A DNA stretch of 64,000 nucleotides from Unio delphinus (GCA_029339505.1 JAQISU010000189.1:2114501-2178500), one strand, 5' to 3'; positions 55,901 through 63,266 are shown, numbered from the stretch's first letter. Made by a program: numbers and translations. Notes: a model not told the origin generated them from the letters alone.

Positions 55901-57856
55901 TTCTGGTATCTGGTTTTCCCATGTCTAGCATGTTACTTAGTACTTTACCATATCCGGCTTCATTTCCGGTTTTCACCCGTCGGTTCAAATAGATTGTCTC
56001 ACAGTGTGGTTGTGTTGACCATATTGGACTTTTCTGACTTCTTATTTAACTTTATTAACGCACTATCGAATGACACGCAGTGTTAGACACGGTGCTATAG
56101 AAATTCAACTTTATTATTTTTATTATCCAAATCGGTCGTTCCTGTCTTGTCCGACTCCGATTAATTGGAAGTTCATACTATCTGGTGGAATCCGATTTCC
56201 GGATCAAAAGTCGGTTATGGCCTAATGATTACACAATGTGATTACACTGCCAATGATGTTTATGATTATGATTACACAATGTGATTACACTGCCAATGAT
56301 GTTTATGATTACACTGCCAATGATGTTTATGATTATGATTACACTGCCAATGATGTTTATGATTACACTGCCAATGATGTTTATGATTACACTGCCAATG
56401 ATGTTTATGATTATGATTACACTGCCAATGATGTTTATGATTATGATTACACTGCCAATGATGTTTATGATTATGATTACACTGCCAATGATGTTTATGA
56501 TTATGATTACACTACCAATGATGTTTATGATTACACTGCCAATGATGTTTATGATTACACTGCCAATAATGTTTATGATTATGATTAGAGTGTCTGATTA
56601 TTGCGTTTAGTGTTATTGGTTACAATTGATTATGATTACAATAGTAATCGCCCCATGTTTTATCTTCTACCGAGTTCAGTCTTATGTTAATAAATTTGTA
56701 TTGGACTACTTAATTCCCATGTTACACTTAATGAGTTACAGAATGCTGGCAATTGGTTAGTTTTAAATTTTCTGCTCTTAAAATAATGGAGTAGGAAATG
56801 TGTACAAAAGTCATGGACACCGACATAAACAAGGGAGTATCTGTTAAAAAGTCAAATTACAAAATCAGAAATAAAAAAAAAGCATTGCATTTTGAGGAAG
56901 GGTTGCTTTTGTAGAATGACTGTTCCAGACACGAAGATTTAAAGGCCAAAATCAAAGTGATTCAGCTAAAAGAAACTTGCTTTTTAGTGTTATAGCTTGT
57001 ATTCTATATTACATTATTTCAACAAATTCATAAACTGTTTACCTTTGAGCAAAGAAGCTCAAGGTGACTGAGTGATCTAAGGTGCTCACCTTTACAGATC
57101 TAGACTTCTCACCCCAAATTCAAGTCTCGGGGCGTTGACAAAGTGTAAGACAAAGCTTGCTAGTATCTTCCTATGGGTTGGTGGTTCTTCTCAGGGATTT
57201 CAAGGGTACTGCCTCCACCAGATAAATTTGCCACTATTTATTGGGTACAACATGCTAGTTCTTACAGAATTATTATACACAAAATGGGCACTTTTATTTA
57301 AAATATGTCTCGTCTCACTGCATACAGTATTGATGGACAATGTATTGATTTTATTTGCTCAATCATGCATGACTAAACTGATGTATACTCTCTTGAAACA
57401 GGATGATTGGTTGTATTTTGTTAGTTACAGATGGATGGATGGTTGACAATAAATTGGTACATAGGTTAATGCATCGGGTGAAGATGTGAACACTGAAAGA
57501 TACTGGTACACAGACACACACAAATAAACAAGACCTAGATGTCATATCTCAATGTACTGTAACTTTTTTAAATTTCAGCTGGCCACCAGCTTCTAGCTAG
57601 ATTTGATTTCCTTCACAACACGATGGGCCTGAGTCATGAGACTTTAGTGCAGTGGTCCCAGATATTCATGTGCCGTGTTCATATTCTGGAGCAGCGTCAT
57701 CGATACCTTGTGAGTCTTGGACGTGCACAATATGACCCGAAGAAAGAGAATTATGTATCGCTTCATGCATTGGTCTCCAAACTGGATGCTGACTGGTGTC
57801 CAGAGATTGCAAAAACATCCGTAGCACAGTTTAATGAATTTCTGAAAACATTATGA
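41647..57856 (+). CDS. MTERF3: Mitochondrial transcription termination factor 3 (mTERF domain protein), five coding exons
   Basis: Coding exons 41647-42429, 49556-49700, 50882-50949, 53127-53217 and 57579-57856 join in frame to 455 codons including the stop (454 aa; the human protein is a little over 400). The start ATG lies 14 bases inside an exon with acceptor ATTATTGCAG, so an upstream untranslated exon is expected. The N-terminus (MFSKHTAVNLFNRAGLLTF) is Arg/Lys-containing and free of acidic residues, as in mitochondrial presequences. A variable Ser/Lys/Glu-rich stretch follows to about residue 180. Then come the family signatures YVNHSETL, LGVDLS, KMDFKKDVRPYILF, QDLENLE, a run of mTERF helices, and the near-invariant C-terminus LGRAQYDPKKENYVSL...FNEFLKTL. 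MTERF3 represses mitochondrial transcription and is needed for mitoribosome assembly. It appears intact, with introns up to 7.1 kb. Confidence 0.95.
42957..43338 (-). mobile_element. tRNA-derived SINE, family B, with internally triplicated 79-bp segment
   Basis: Read on the minus strand: head GGGGGGCTACAGGTAGCCAA and GTGGTCTAAGGCATTCATCT, end CATCCACCAAATATACTG and GTACTGAAAAATGGTATTAA. The middle, which occurs once in other family B copies (TTCAAGTATCAGGCTTGGC ... AGCTTCTGTGGGTCGGTTGT), occurs three times here, with start points near 43,058, 43,141 and 43,220 (periods 83 and 79). Confidence 0.82.
43393..44103. mobile_element. 711-bp hAT-like non-autonomous element
   Basis: Both ends carry inverted subterminal motifs: AACCAACTGATCATCGATTA / ATAATCGGTT at the left and AACCAACTGATGATCGATTA / ATAATCGATAATCGG at the right. 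The outer ends TTGTGATGGG / AACACTATAA are only loosely inverted. An 8-bp duplication, GTGAGACA (43385-43392) and CTGAGACA (44104-44111, one mismatch), flanks it. The target is a unit of a 32-bp minisatellite. No coding capacity. Confidence 0.75.
44104..44225 (+). repeat. 32-bp minisatellite (right part)
   Basis: Unit GAGACATGTCTGTTATGAGT + TCGGATACAGT; about four copies here and one to two copies left of the hAT-like insertion (43,348-43,392). A related unit lies near 42,850. Confidence 0.85.
44590..47260 (+). repeat. 83-bp satellite with 249-bp trimeric higher-order structure
   Basis: Monomer GTGTGGAGTGACAGGATGGT, GATACAGTATGCTGTCTCAT, ATACAATGTCCAACAGAGAT, GGCTATACATTCTATTTTAT, CAT. From about 45,080 to 46,800 three diagnostic monomers alternate strictly: A (GGTGAAACAG..CAGTGTCC..TATCACG), B (TTTTATCATG) and C (GGCTTTACATTCTATTGTAT). 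The A marker recurs at 45242, 45491, 45740, 45989, 46238, 46487 and 46736, exactly 249 apart. Flanking monomers on both sides are irregular and diverged. Lies in MTERF3 intron 1. Confidence 0.97.
47305..48153 (-). mobile_element. hAT-like element with TIRs and a remnant dimerisation domain
   Basis: Thirteen-bp inverted ends CATACCTGTCAAC (47305-47317) and GTTGACAGGTATG (48141-48153), directly flanked by ACTGTA on both sides (47299-47304 and 48154-48159). The duplication reads as six bases rather than the usual eight for hAT. The interior encodes only the transposase C-terminus on the minus strand, so it is an internal deletion derivative. Confidence 0.7.
47471..47760 (-). pseudogene. hAT transposase C-terminal dimerisation fragment
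   Basis: Minus strand; LLTLPHSNADCERSFSMMKK and HTDCRKSLNTDTL are the typical hAT dimerisation motif (Dimer_Tnp_hAT). The frame ends at 47471 with a stop. The N-terminal zinc finger and RNase H catalytic parts are absent. Related to, but clearly different from, the domain at 60855-61239. Confidence 0.75.
48160..49405. other. MTERF3 intron 1 sequence with no recognised feature
   Basis: AT-rich unique-looking intron DNA. No array, coding motif or transposon end. Confidence 0.5.
49408..49541 (+). repeat. 28-bp self-complementary minisatellite next to the MTERF3 exon 2 acceptor
   Basis: Almost five identical copies of ACAATATAAACATTGTATTT + TATATTAT. ACAAT and ATTGT pair within a unit and TATAATATAAAATACAATG pairs with the neighbouring unit. 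The array ends only 14 bases before the splice acceptor. Confidence 0.92.
49556..49700 (+). CDS. MTERF3: MTERF3 exon 2
   Basis: Acceptor GATTTCAG ends at 49555. The exon itself begins GTAAGA, so the AG/GT junction can be misread as a donor. Encodes VRINYLKSKKFTSENITEMV..LGFYQKEFKLTG in mTERF register. Ends phase 1 before GTATCA. Confidence 0.94.
49930..50345 (+). repeat. Degenerate minisatellite, CCTGAAGTAGAGGGAG units
   Basis: About 15 loosely conserved units of TCCTGAAGTAGAGGGAGTTA + AGAAA, 22-34 bp long, in MTERF3 intron 2. Confidence 0.8.
50882..50949 (+). CDS. MTERF3: MTERF3 exon 3
   Basis: Acceptor TTTCTCAACAG ends at 50881. 68 nt encode HEVRAAIVKYPKLIIFNKDD; phase 0 at donor GTAAGT. 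Confidence 0.92.
50958..51466 (+). repeat. 32-bp minisatellite, about 16 copies
   Basis: Unit AATATATGATAGGAATTACA + TGGTTGTTTCCT, with length variants. Starts about 8 bases after the exon 3 donor of MTERF3 and is cut off by a pogo-like terminus at 51,467. Confidence 0.9.
51467..52160. mobile_element. pogo/Tigger-like terminus and attached repeat (one end only)
   Basis: CCGTATTTTCCAGCCTATAG follows TA of an array unit (GTAAT-TA-CATGG is the uninterrupted form), with subterminal GTATAAGTCGAATTGACC and GTATAAGACGAGGCC. The first ten bases equal the ends of the element at 938. The opposite end was not found. The region 52,030-52,160 (GTTGTAAATTTCAGCAC) shares a repeat, family D, with 59,740-59,925 and 60,485-60,600. 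Confidence 0.55.
52895..52974 (+). repeat. (AT)n microsatellite
   Basis: About 40 AT units, in MTERF3 intron 3. Confidence 0.97.
53127..53217 (+). CDS. MTERF3: MTERF3 exon 4
   Basis: Acceptor ACTTTGCAG ends at 53126. 91 nt encode ENKFNFHELMEFSDEQVKRI..SPRALTE; phase 1 at donor GTAAGG. Confidence 0.93.
53517..53730 (+). mobile_element. tRNA-derived SINE, family B, copy 3
   Basis: Head GGGCCCAGAGTGGTCTAAAG, box B GTGTTCGAGTC, body AGAAAGCTTGCCAGTAGCTT, end GTGCTGAAAAATGGCGTTAA. Flanked by a 15-bp duplication with one mismatch, ATCATTGGGTTGGTA (53502-53516) and ATCATTGGGTGGGTA (53731-53745). Confidence 0.9.
53746..54360 (-). repeat. Interspersed repeat, family C (longest copy)
   Basis: Contains ATTTTCAAGATGGCC, GGCACCATTTTCATCTAGGA, and twice TCCCWTAAGCTTTTGTGT with GACCAGTAGAG. 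These correspond, mostly inverted, to the copies at 4895 and 8165. Apparent open frames (53,708-53,983; 54,016-54,300) are unmotivated. Confidence 0.55.
54694..54711 (+). repeat. (GT)n microsatellite
   Basis: About nine GT units in MTERF3 intron 4. Confidence 0.9.
54775..54965 (+). repeat. 33-bp minisatellite, about six copies
   Basis: Unit TTTGCAAAGGTTTATCTATG + TACAGTTTGCATT. The 32/33-bp length alternates through one T, so open frames run through all three phases. Confidence 0.93.
55690..55752 (+). repeat. ATGATTACAC minisatellite, left part
   Basis: GTGATTATACTGCCAATGAT and GTTTATGATTATGATTAC, the same unit as at 56,225-56,586, separated by a hAT-like insertion. Confidence 0.85.
55753..56224. 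mobile_element. 472-bp hAT-like non-autonomous element with perfect 8-bp duplication
   Basis: Inverted ends TAGGGTATAACCGA and (reverse complement) TAGGCCATAACCGA. Perfect 8-bp target duplication ATGATTAC at 55745-55752 and 56225-56232. The interior is rich in TTCCGGAT / ATCCGGAA-like motifs and has no transposase. Inserted into a minisatellite unit. Confidence 0.88.
56225..56586 (+). repeat. ATGATTACACTGCCA minisatellite, right part
   Basis: About a dozen units of ACTGCCAATGATGTTTATGA + TT or + TTATGATT (24 or 30 bp). Both lengths are multiples of three, so all frames stay open and encode meaningless YDYTANDV or MITLPMMF repeats. Confidence 0.95.
57058..57250 (+). mobile_element. Degenerate family B SINE, copy 4
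   Basis: CTCAAGGTGACTGAGTGATC, AATTCAAGTCTCGG, AGACAAAGCTTGCTAGTATC and TACTGCCTCCACCAGATAA follow the order of family B. The 3' end and duplication are not recognisable. Confidence 0.6.
57579..57856 (+). CDS. MTERF3: MTERF3 terminal exon
   Basis: Acceptor TTAAATTTCAG ends at 57578. The split codon T/CT gives Ser. Encodes GHQLLARFDFLHNTMGLSHE to the conserved tail LGRAQYDPKKENYVSLHALV..EFLKTL and TGA (57854-57856). Confidence 0.96.
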
Positions 57857-58004
57857 GGTGATTTGTTAAATTGTGTAATCAGATTGCTTTATCATAAATT
57901 TCTTTGCTCAACCATTACACTTTTGGTGTTATCATTATGTTTTTTCACCCTGTTACATTTTATTCTTGCCTGTGTATGGATTACACTTCTTTTATACATT
58001 AAAA

Positions 58005-58018
58005 AATAAAGCAATAAA
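58005..58018 (+). promoter_or_regulatory. MTERF3: MTERF3 poly(A) signals
   Basis: Two AATAAA hexamers (58005-58010 and 58013-58018), 150 bases after the stop and followed by a T-rich stretch (GCATTTTTCATTTTTATTG). A convincing 3' end. Confidence 0.75.
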
Positions 58019-58019
58019 A

Positions 58020-58888
58020 AGTTGCATTTTTCATTTTTATTGTCATCTCTTGGATTCTCGTAGGTCCTGGAATCCTGGAAACATTTTGGAATTCAGAAAA
58101 TAATTTTCAAGATCCATGAAAAGTCATGGAATTTCACAAAACCTTTCTTAGTTTTCTAAAAATCATGGAATTTCTGACTACATTTTAAAAATTTGATGTT
58201 TAATTGCAGCGAGTGCCTTGCACCAACTAAAAAAAAATGGTTTTGAATAAGACATAATTATAATCAATAATGACTGTTATTGTGGTCCTTTAGTTTTGTG
58301 AAATGGAGAAGAAAAAAAATGGAATGTTTTGTTAAGTCTGCATAAATACAGCATCTCATTAATTTAATTCAAATGAATTTGAGAATATTCTTAAAATTGT
58401 GACTGTTGCAAAAGAATAGCCGTAGAACTGATGTAAGATGTCGAGTGCGATAACCACAAGGAATGGAGCAAAATAAAAGCCAGAAATATGTGTCGGATGT
58501 TGAGGAAATGCACATTTAAGAATAACTATATCTGTTTTCTTCTTGTGTCAATATTAACATAATGTTTCATTTGTGTTGAAAACTTTGCCTTCCAGGCTTG
58601 GGGTTCAGTAAAGTCCTTGAAATCAGCTGAACATTAATACTTGAAAGGAAAAAAAACAACAATTCTTACAGTTATAAATGTGAATTTGTATTGACTTTTA
58701 GCATGTACTGTATTCACTTTTTTAAAACCAGAATGGTTGTTTCAAATTTAACTTACATTTTGCACATTTTGATGTAAGAGTCCAGTAAGTATTAATAAGG
58801 AAACTAGAATACAAGTCAGGTGAGCTTTAAGGAAAGCAGAATGTTGATACGAGAGTCTAGTGAGCATTAAGGAAAGCAGAATGTTGAT
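58020..58888. other. Intergenic stretch downstream of MTERF3
   Basis: Nothing recognised except a 49-bp duplication (GAGCWTTAAGGAAAGCAGAA twice) at 58,815-58,885. Confidence 0.5.
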
Positions 58889-59330
58889 ACAGTCCTACCC
58901 ATTTATATCGACATCGCTTATATCAACAAAAAAAAGCAAAGTCCCAATCCCTTGGTCTACTATTACTACTAAATTGTCATGCTTATGTCGACGTCGAGAT
59001 AAAAGATAAACATACATGTCAACAGAAGCCCTTGGTCCCAGCTGGAACAAATCCTTTGTTTTCTAATCATTTATGTCGAGAAGCTGCCAGTTCCAACCCA
59101 TACTTTGTTCAACAATTAGTTGATCTTGCCGTCAGGCTTTGATGTCACAGTCAGATAAAATTTAAAAACCACCCTAGGCGTTTGTTTGGGCCTATAAAGC
59201 TGGTCTCTCGCGGCAACTTAAAAGTAGTGAAATCTGATCAATTCTTGCATTTTCCAAAGAATGCACAGAGGTATCGCTAGGATTTTAAAACTAGGAGTTT
59301 AAGAGTACCACCAGTAAACGTTGCAGTCCT
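58889..59330 (+). mobile_element. Possible pogo/Tigger-like 5' end
   Basis: TACAGTCCTACCCATTTATA, TCGACATCGCTTATATC and later TATGTCGACGTCGAGATAA and ATTTATGTCGAG have the CAGT end and iterated TATRTCGA motifs seen in such elements. No right end or transposase was seen. Confidence 0.4.
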
Positions 59331-59699
59331 CTACCAGAAGCAAATTGGGCATACCTGAAATGGCTTTATTTCCAGAAGTAGTAGAAACAGCGGTTGCCAT
59401 CAAGTTTAATTTTCAAACTTGTTTACAGCACAGACATGTAGGCCATGTTTGTCCATTAGAGTGAGAGTGAATTGTCAGGTCAAGAAAAAGTCTTATTCCG
59501 AGCACAAAGTTAGGCATCATCCATAATGTTCCATGTGAAATGTCAGCTCAAGCAACTTTTCTAACACTGTTGAATTACATTACATTCTTTGTCAATTTGC
59601 AGTTTAACCCTTATCAGAATTTGCAAACAGCATTTTGTCTAACTCTCAACATATCTTGATTTTGAGGTCACAAGCACTACAATTAGTTTGCTACACTTG

Positions 59700-59932
59700 C
59701 AAATGAAAACAATAATGAAAGCAAAAGTTATTCATTTGATGTACTCTTATACACAAGTACATCAGTGGGTCATTCTACCTTTGAAATCAGTCACTGTAAA
59801 TATCAGCACATTTTCTCACCACTCCGCAGCTAGTCAAGTCTTTGATCTTGTGGGTCATGTTATTCAGACGTACTCTTACAATGACAATATGTACATCTGT
59901 GGGTCTTTCAGCCACTGAAGTTTCTGATTGTA
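59700..59932 (+). repeat. Interspersed repeat, family D, two tandem copies
   Basis: CAAGTACATCAGTGGGTCAT with GTCACTGTAAATATCAGCAC, then CAATATGTACATCTGTGGGT with TCTGATTGTA, where a non-LTR element interrupts it. The continuation (AACATCAGCACAGC, CACATTTTCCCACTCAAC) resumes at 60,491. Confidence 0.6.
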
Positions 59933-60484
59933 GAAAACTATTTTATAACAGTTACATACAACCCTATTTAGACTACTGTAATACAGTATGGGGTAATTAA
60001 AATGATAAAAGCATAGCAAAGCTGGAAAAGCTTCAAAAAAGAGCATTTAGGCTAATATCAAACCAGAAGGAAAGCAAGGAAAATTTAGCTGGTAAGTTAA
60101 AAATATTACCTAGTAAAGACCGAATCTGTTTAAGAAAAGACAAATTAATATACAGGATATCCAATAATAGTGCTCCTGAATATTTACAATCCCTATTCCG
60201 GTATAGACTACCTGGTAATAATACCTTCAATCAATGTCTACAAAACAGTATAAAATTCCCAAACCAAATAAGGAATTATTTTAAAAAAAGTTTCCAATAC
60301 TCTGGAACTTTGCTGTGGAATAGTATTCCAGTTGAGATTAGAAATTTCCATCTTCCAAACCCAATATATCCAGTGGCTTCTGAGATGCTGCTGAAATAAA
60401 TACATTCCTTGTATGAGGGCCTCAAGGTAGATTATTTCTTAGCTAATTGTGTTACCCTCTTTATATAAAGTCATTATTACTATT
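59933..60484 (+). mobile_element. 5'-truncated non-LTR retrotransposon
   Basis: Contains the end of a reverse transcriptase ORF (59935-60399) and a short 3' UTR ending in TATTACTATTATT-type repeats. ATTGTA lies on both sides (59927-59932, 60485-60490). Removing the element with one ATTGTA restores the family D repeat, so this is the insertion site. Confidence 0.75.
59935..60399 (+). pseudogene. Reverse transcriptase C-terminal fragment (non-LTR)
   Basis: 155 codons with a single in-frame TAA (after YLDYCNTVWGN). Motifs typical of the post-RT region of Jockey/CR1-like elements: YNSYIQPYLDYCNTVWG, KLEKLQKRAFRLI, and FQYSGTLLWNSIPVEIRN near the end. The catalytic YADD region is upstream of the truncation. 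Low decay suggests a fairly recent insertion. Confidence 0.78.
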
Positions 60485-60777
60485 ATTGTAAACATCAGCA
60501 CAGCTAAAATGATTCAACTGATCAACACATTTTCCCACTCAACAAATGGTCGAAGCAGGACTAGCAAACCCTTAAATTTGCCGTCCAGCAAATTGATGCG
60601 TACAGAGGACTTCTGTATACGTGATTTTCTGAATCCCAGATACAGGCCTTGAATTTAACACAAATTTCCTGGTAGCCAGACGGACTAGTGTACTGAGAAA
60701 TTTACTAGCCCTGCCAAACATTTACTAGCCCTGCCCCCAAAACAATGTCACACACTCGTATTGAGATTAACAACAAT

Positions 60778-60783
60778 TTTATT
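60778..60783 (-). promoter_or_regulatory. Poly(A) signal for the hAT-domain exon
   Basis: TTTATT on the plus strand equals AATAAA on the minus strand, at a normal distance from the stop. Confidence 0.45.
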
Positions 60784-60854
60784 TCATACATGACATTATC
60801 ATATAAAATGTAGAAGTACAGAAGTATAAATTCTACATTAAATCATCAATAAAT

Positions 60855-61239
60855 TCACATTTCTTGTTTATCAAGATAATCTGGATCCAATTCCAGAAAG
60901 GGATCCAGGTGTCCTTTCTCGTCCTCCACCTGCACTCTGGGTCCATATGGGGTTTGTTCTGGTCTCCCTGAAACATTCCACAAATGTATTGCTGATAATG
61001 GATCATTTGTTGGAATGTCATTTGTATTAAACATGATGAGTAGGTCGGACAGAACCCAAGGTCGCAAACAAGATCTCCAGTCACTCTTCACCATTTTCAT
61101 CTCTGAGAAACCCCTTTCAGCATCAGCAGAGTGGGCTGGGATTGTCAGGGTGAGGTCAATCAATGCCAGAATTTTCTTGCAGCCAGCAGCATATGATTGT
61201 ACAACTGTGGGCCAAGTCAAAGCATATATATCTTTGTAA
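60855..61239 (-). CDS. Terminal exon with hAT dimerisation domain (ZNF862-like)
   Basis: On the minus strand an acceptor CTGTTATCTTGCAG precedes 61239. The frame then runs open 127 codons to TGA at 60855-60857, with YKDIYALTWPTVVQSYAAGC, LTIPAHSADAERGFSEMKMV and KSDWRSCLRPWVLSDLLIMF, the hAT C-terminal dimerisation motif in the form seen in ZNF862-like proteins. The tail is acidic. AATAAA on the minus strand (60778-60783) lies 70 bases after the stop. The frame is clean, unlike the other transposase remnants here, so it may be the last exon of a domesticated gene or a young element. No upstream exons were recognised to the right, where the Polinton lies. Confidence 0.55.
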
Positions 61240-61299
61240 CTGCAAGATAACAGAATGAATTTTGCTTTTTTTTTTTGGAGGCTGAACACCTTCTATAAA

Positions 61300-62180
61300 A
61301 CACCACATTTTGCCTGTCTTATACGGCGGGAATTGTGCCTCGTTTTGAAATACGAGATGTTTCAGTATAACTGACGCGAATTATTTGAAGTCAGAAAAGG
61401 AATGACACAGTGTCCTTTATATAAAAAGAGTCAGAGCAAGAAACCCGTTTAAAAACACGTGCCTTTGCGCCCCCCCCCCCTTAAATCAAATGCTTCTTCC
61501 TAATAAAGACTTGACTTCATTGGATGTTCTGCACGATCAAAGCGGTGGCTAAAGTAAACACTGTTATAAAATATTTACATCAAAAGATAATGTTAGTTTC
61601 AACTTGGAGAATGTGTGCTCCCATCAAACAAAGCCAGCTGACTCGGCGCGTTGTATTTTTAACTCCGACGCGAGCTTGATGTGAATGAAAAAGAAAACAA
61701 TAATCAAAAGGAACAAAATCATATATAGCGACAAAAATACCAAAAATATTCCTGAGATATTTTTCTAAGTTATTTTTGTCACTCTGTATGATTTGTTTCT
61801 TTAGATTTTTTCCTCCTTCACATCAAGAGCGCATCGAACACTTGTGGTATTTAACAGCTCCAATTACAGTCTCATCATTAATAACATATGTATGGTAATT
61901 GTTCCTAATTAATCGAACTTCAGTGTATTGTTGAAATTAATAATAAGCGTGAATATTTTCAATCTTAGATGCCCATGTGAGATTTTAAATCCTTATCAAA
62001 TGCTTGGATATCTCCACGTGTATTCAATTATTTGTTCAATCATTTTTGGGGAAAAATATAAAAGCTATTCTTATTATCATTGAAAAAGTAGTTGCTTGGA
62101 AAATGATGTCAGTAATGTTATCATAATAAGCAGCAGAGTGGGTGAACAGACCAGTTTTTTAGACGTCAACGATGCTTCCT
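61300..62180. other. Non-coding stretch before the Polinton genes
   Basis: No frame with motifs. Contains a poly(C) tract at 61,470-61,481 and a long hairpin (61,669-61,836). The outer boundary of the Polinton must lie here or further left, but no terminal inverted repeat could be identified from one end. Confidence 0.4.
61669..61836. repeat. Long imperfect hairpin, arms about 80 bp
   Basis: GCGAGCTTGATGTGAATGAA, AACAAAATCATATATAGCGA and CAAAAATAC on the left pair with GTATGATTTGTTTCTTTAGA, TTATTTTTGTCACTCTG and TTCACATCAAGAGCGC on the right. The centre is AAAATAT-TCCTGAG-ATATTTT. It could be a MITE or a fold with function. Confidence 0.75.
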
Positions 62181-62342
62181 TCTAGTTAATATTTACTAGG
62201 AAGTTCTCAATTTGTCAAATAAACCCTTCTAGTTAATATTTACTAGGAAGTTCTCAATTTGTCAAATAAACCCTTCTAATAAATATTTACTAGGAAGTCC
62301 TAATTTGTCAAATAGACCTAATAAATATTAACTAGAAGGGTC
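62180..62342. repeat. 47-bp tandem repeat ending in an inverted copy
   Basis: CCTTCTAGTTAATATTTACT, AGGAAGTTCTCAATTTGTCA, AATAAAC occurs twice, then a third, diverged copy (CCTTCTAATAAATATTTACT). A partial inverted copy (AATATTAACTAGAAGG) follows. Lies 60-220 bases from the end of the Polinton ATPase gene. Confidence 0.85.
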
Positions 62343-62402
62343 CATTTGGTAAAAAAAAAAAGACGCCATTAGTTGACGTTCACCTCCTCGGCTGCTAATG
62401 CG

Positions 62403-63065
62403 CTAACTAAATATTTGATCAAGTCCGACACGATATCTTGTCCGAGGGTCTGATAAATTTATCGTCACAAATCCGTGTGGGATTGTCTGAGCGTGGCTAA
62501 AGAAATTTCTAAATCGATTATGATCCATATCACCACCGCACCAAGTTTGCCAAATATTTCTAAGAGTATGAGTATCAACTCCGTTAAATACACACAGCAT
62601 ATTGCAGTTATCTCTGATCACTTTTGGTATTTGAGTGTAACGTTGAGTGATATATATCACATCGGTGTTTTTATGTCTGCCTCTGGAAAATATTCTAGCA
62701 GGATTCTTTTGATTATCTAACATGATATCATCATATACGACTAAATTGTTAATACTTCCATCAATATCATCAATACTAGGTGCCTCTTCGATATCGGTTA
62801 TAAACTCAATAACACCATCACCGTTAATTTCTCGCGCGGCATCATTAAAATCCTTTAATACTTCATAACATCGTTGATCGTCTACACTCGGAGCAATCAT
62901 GTACAATTTATCCCACTTCATCCATCTCGTTATTAAATTAAGTAGCAATTGTGTTTTACCACTTCCAGATGGTCCGATGATAATCGCGCGAATAGAATTT
63001 GGTAACATTGCATGGTGTTTAATAGGTTCCCGTCGTCGAGTAGCTGAATAATCAATTACATTCAT
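62403..63065 (-). CDS. Polinton genome-packaging ATPase (A32/FtsK-HerA type)
   Basis: Uninterrupted 220-residue frame on the minus strand. Walker A GPSGSGKT at residues 31-38 is preceded by hydrophobic IRAIII. Walker B LVVYDD is at 108-113, followed by a motif with TQRYTQIPKVIRDNCN (about 140-155), which is typical of the family. In related viruses and Polintons this enzyme translocates genomic DNA into preformed capsids. Length is normal. The start ATG at 63065 is only 18 bases from the divergent zinc-ribbon ATG. Confidence 0.92.
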   Translation of the reverse strand: MNVIDYSATRRREPIKHHAMLPNSIRAIIIGPSGSGKTQLLLNLITRWMKWDKLYMIAPSVDDQRCYEVLKDFNDAAREINGDGVIEFITDIEEAPSIDDIDGSINNLVVYDDIMLDNQKNPARIFSRGRHKNTDVIYITQRYTQIPKVIRDNCNMLCVFNGVDTHTLRNIWQTWCGGDMDHNRFRNFFSHAQTIPHGFVTINLSDPRTRYRVGLDQIFS

Positions 63066-63083
63066 AACTGTTATATATAAATT
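63066..63083. promoter_or_regulatory. 18-bp divergent spacer with TATA-like core
   Basis: The two start codons face away from each other across 18 bases that contain TTATATATAA. This is too short to hold two independent core promoters plus leaders, so transcription of at least one gene must start within the other's coding region, or the spacer acts bidirectionally. Function is inferred only. Confidence 0.35.
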
Positions 63084-63266
63084 ATGGATCTATATTGTGT
63101 GAAGTGTAGGACGCGTACTGGCACAAATGACTTAACGACAATTACAACGAAAAATAATCGATCAGCGCTTTCTGGTAAATGCGTACAATGTAGTACGAAA
63201 AAATTTAGATTTACTTCCACGAAACCTTTAAAAAAAAACGAGGAGGTGATATTGCAGCCAAATTGA
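63084..63266 (+). CDS. Polinton zinc-ribbon ORF (DUF5679-like)
   Basis: 60 residues beginning MDLYCVKCRTRTG. Two Cys pairs (CVKC near 5-8 and CVQC near 37-40) form a zinc ribbon like that in small proteins of Polintons and adintoviruses. In related elements, as I recall, this ribbon is the N-terminal part of a longer protein continuing into a phospholipase A2 domain. Here the frame ends shortly after an A-rich slippery stretch (TTTAAAAAAAAACG at 63227-63240), and the phospholipase continues in the -1 frame. It is therefore either a frameshifted gene, a gene with programmed frameshifting, or two separate genes. Confidence 0.75.
   Translation: MDLYCVKCRTRTGTNDLTTITTKNNRSALSGKCVQCSTKKFRFTSTKPLKKNEEVILQPN

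Noticed and set aside
56238..56610. Two 109-116 codon frames of MITLPMMF / YDYTANDV repeats
   Set aside because: The array units are multiples of three, so stops are absent by chance; low complexity.
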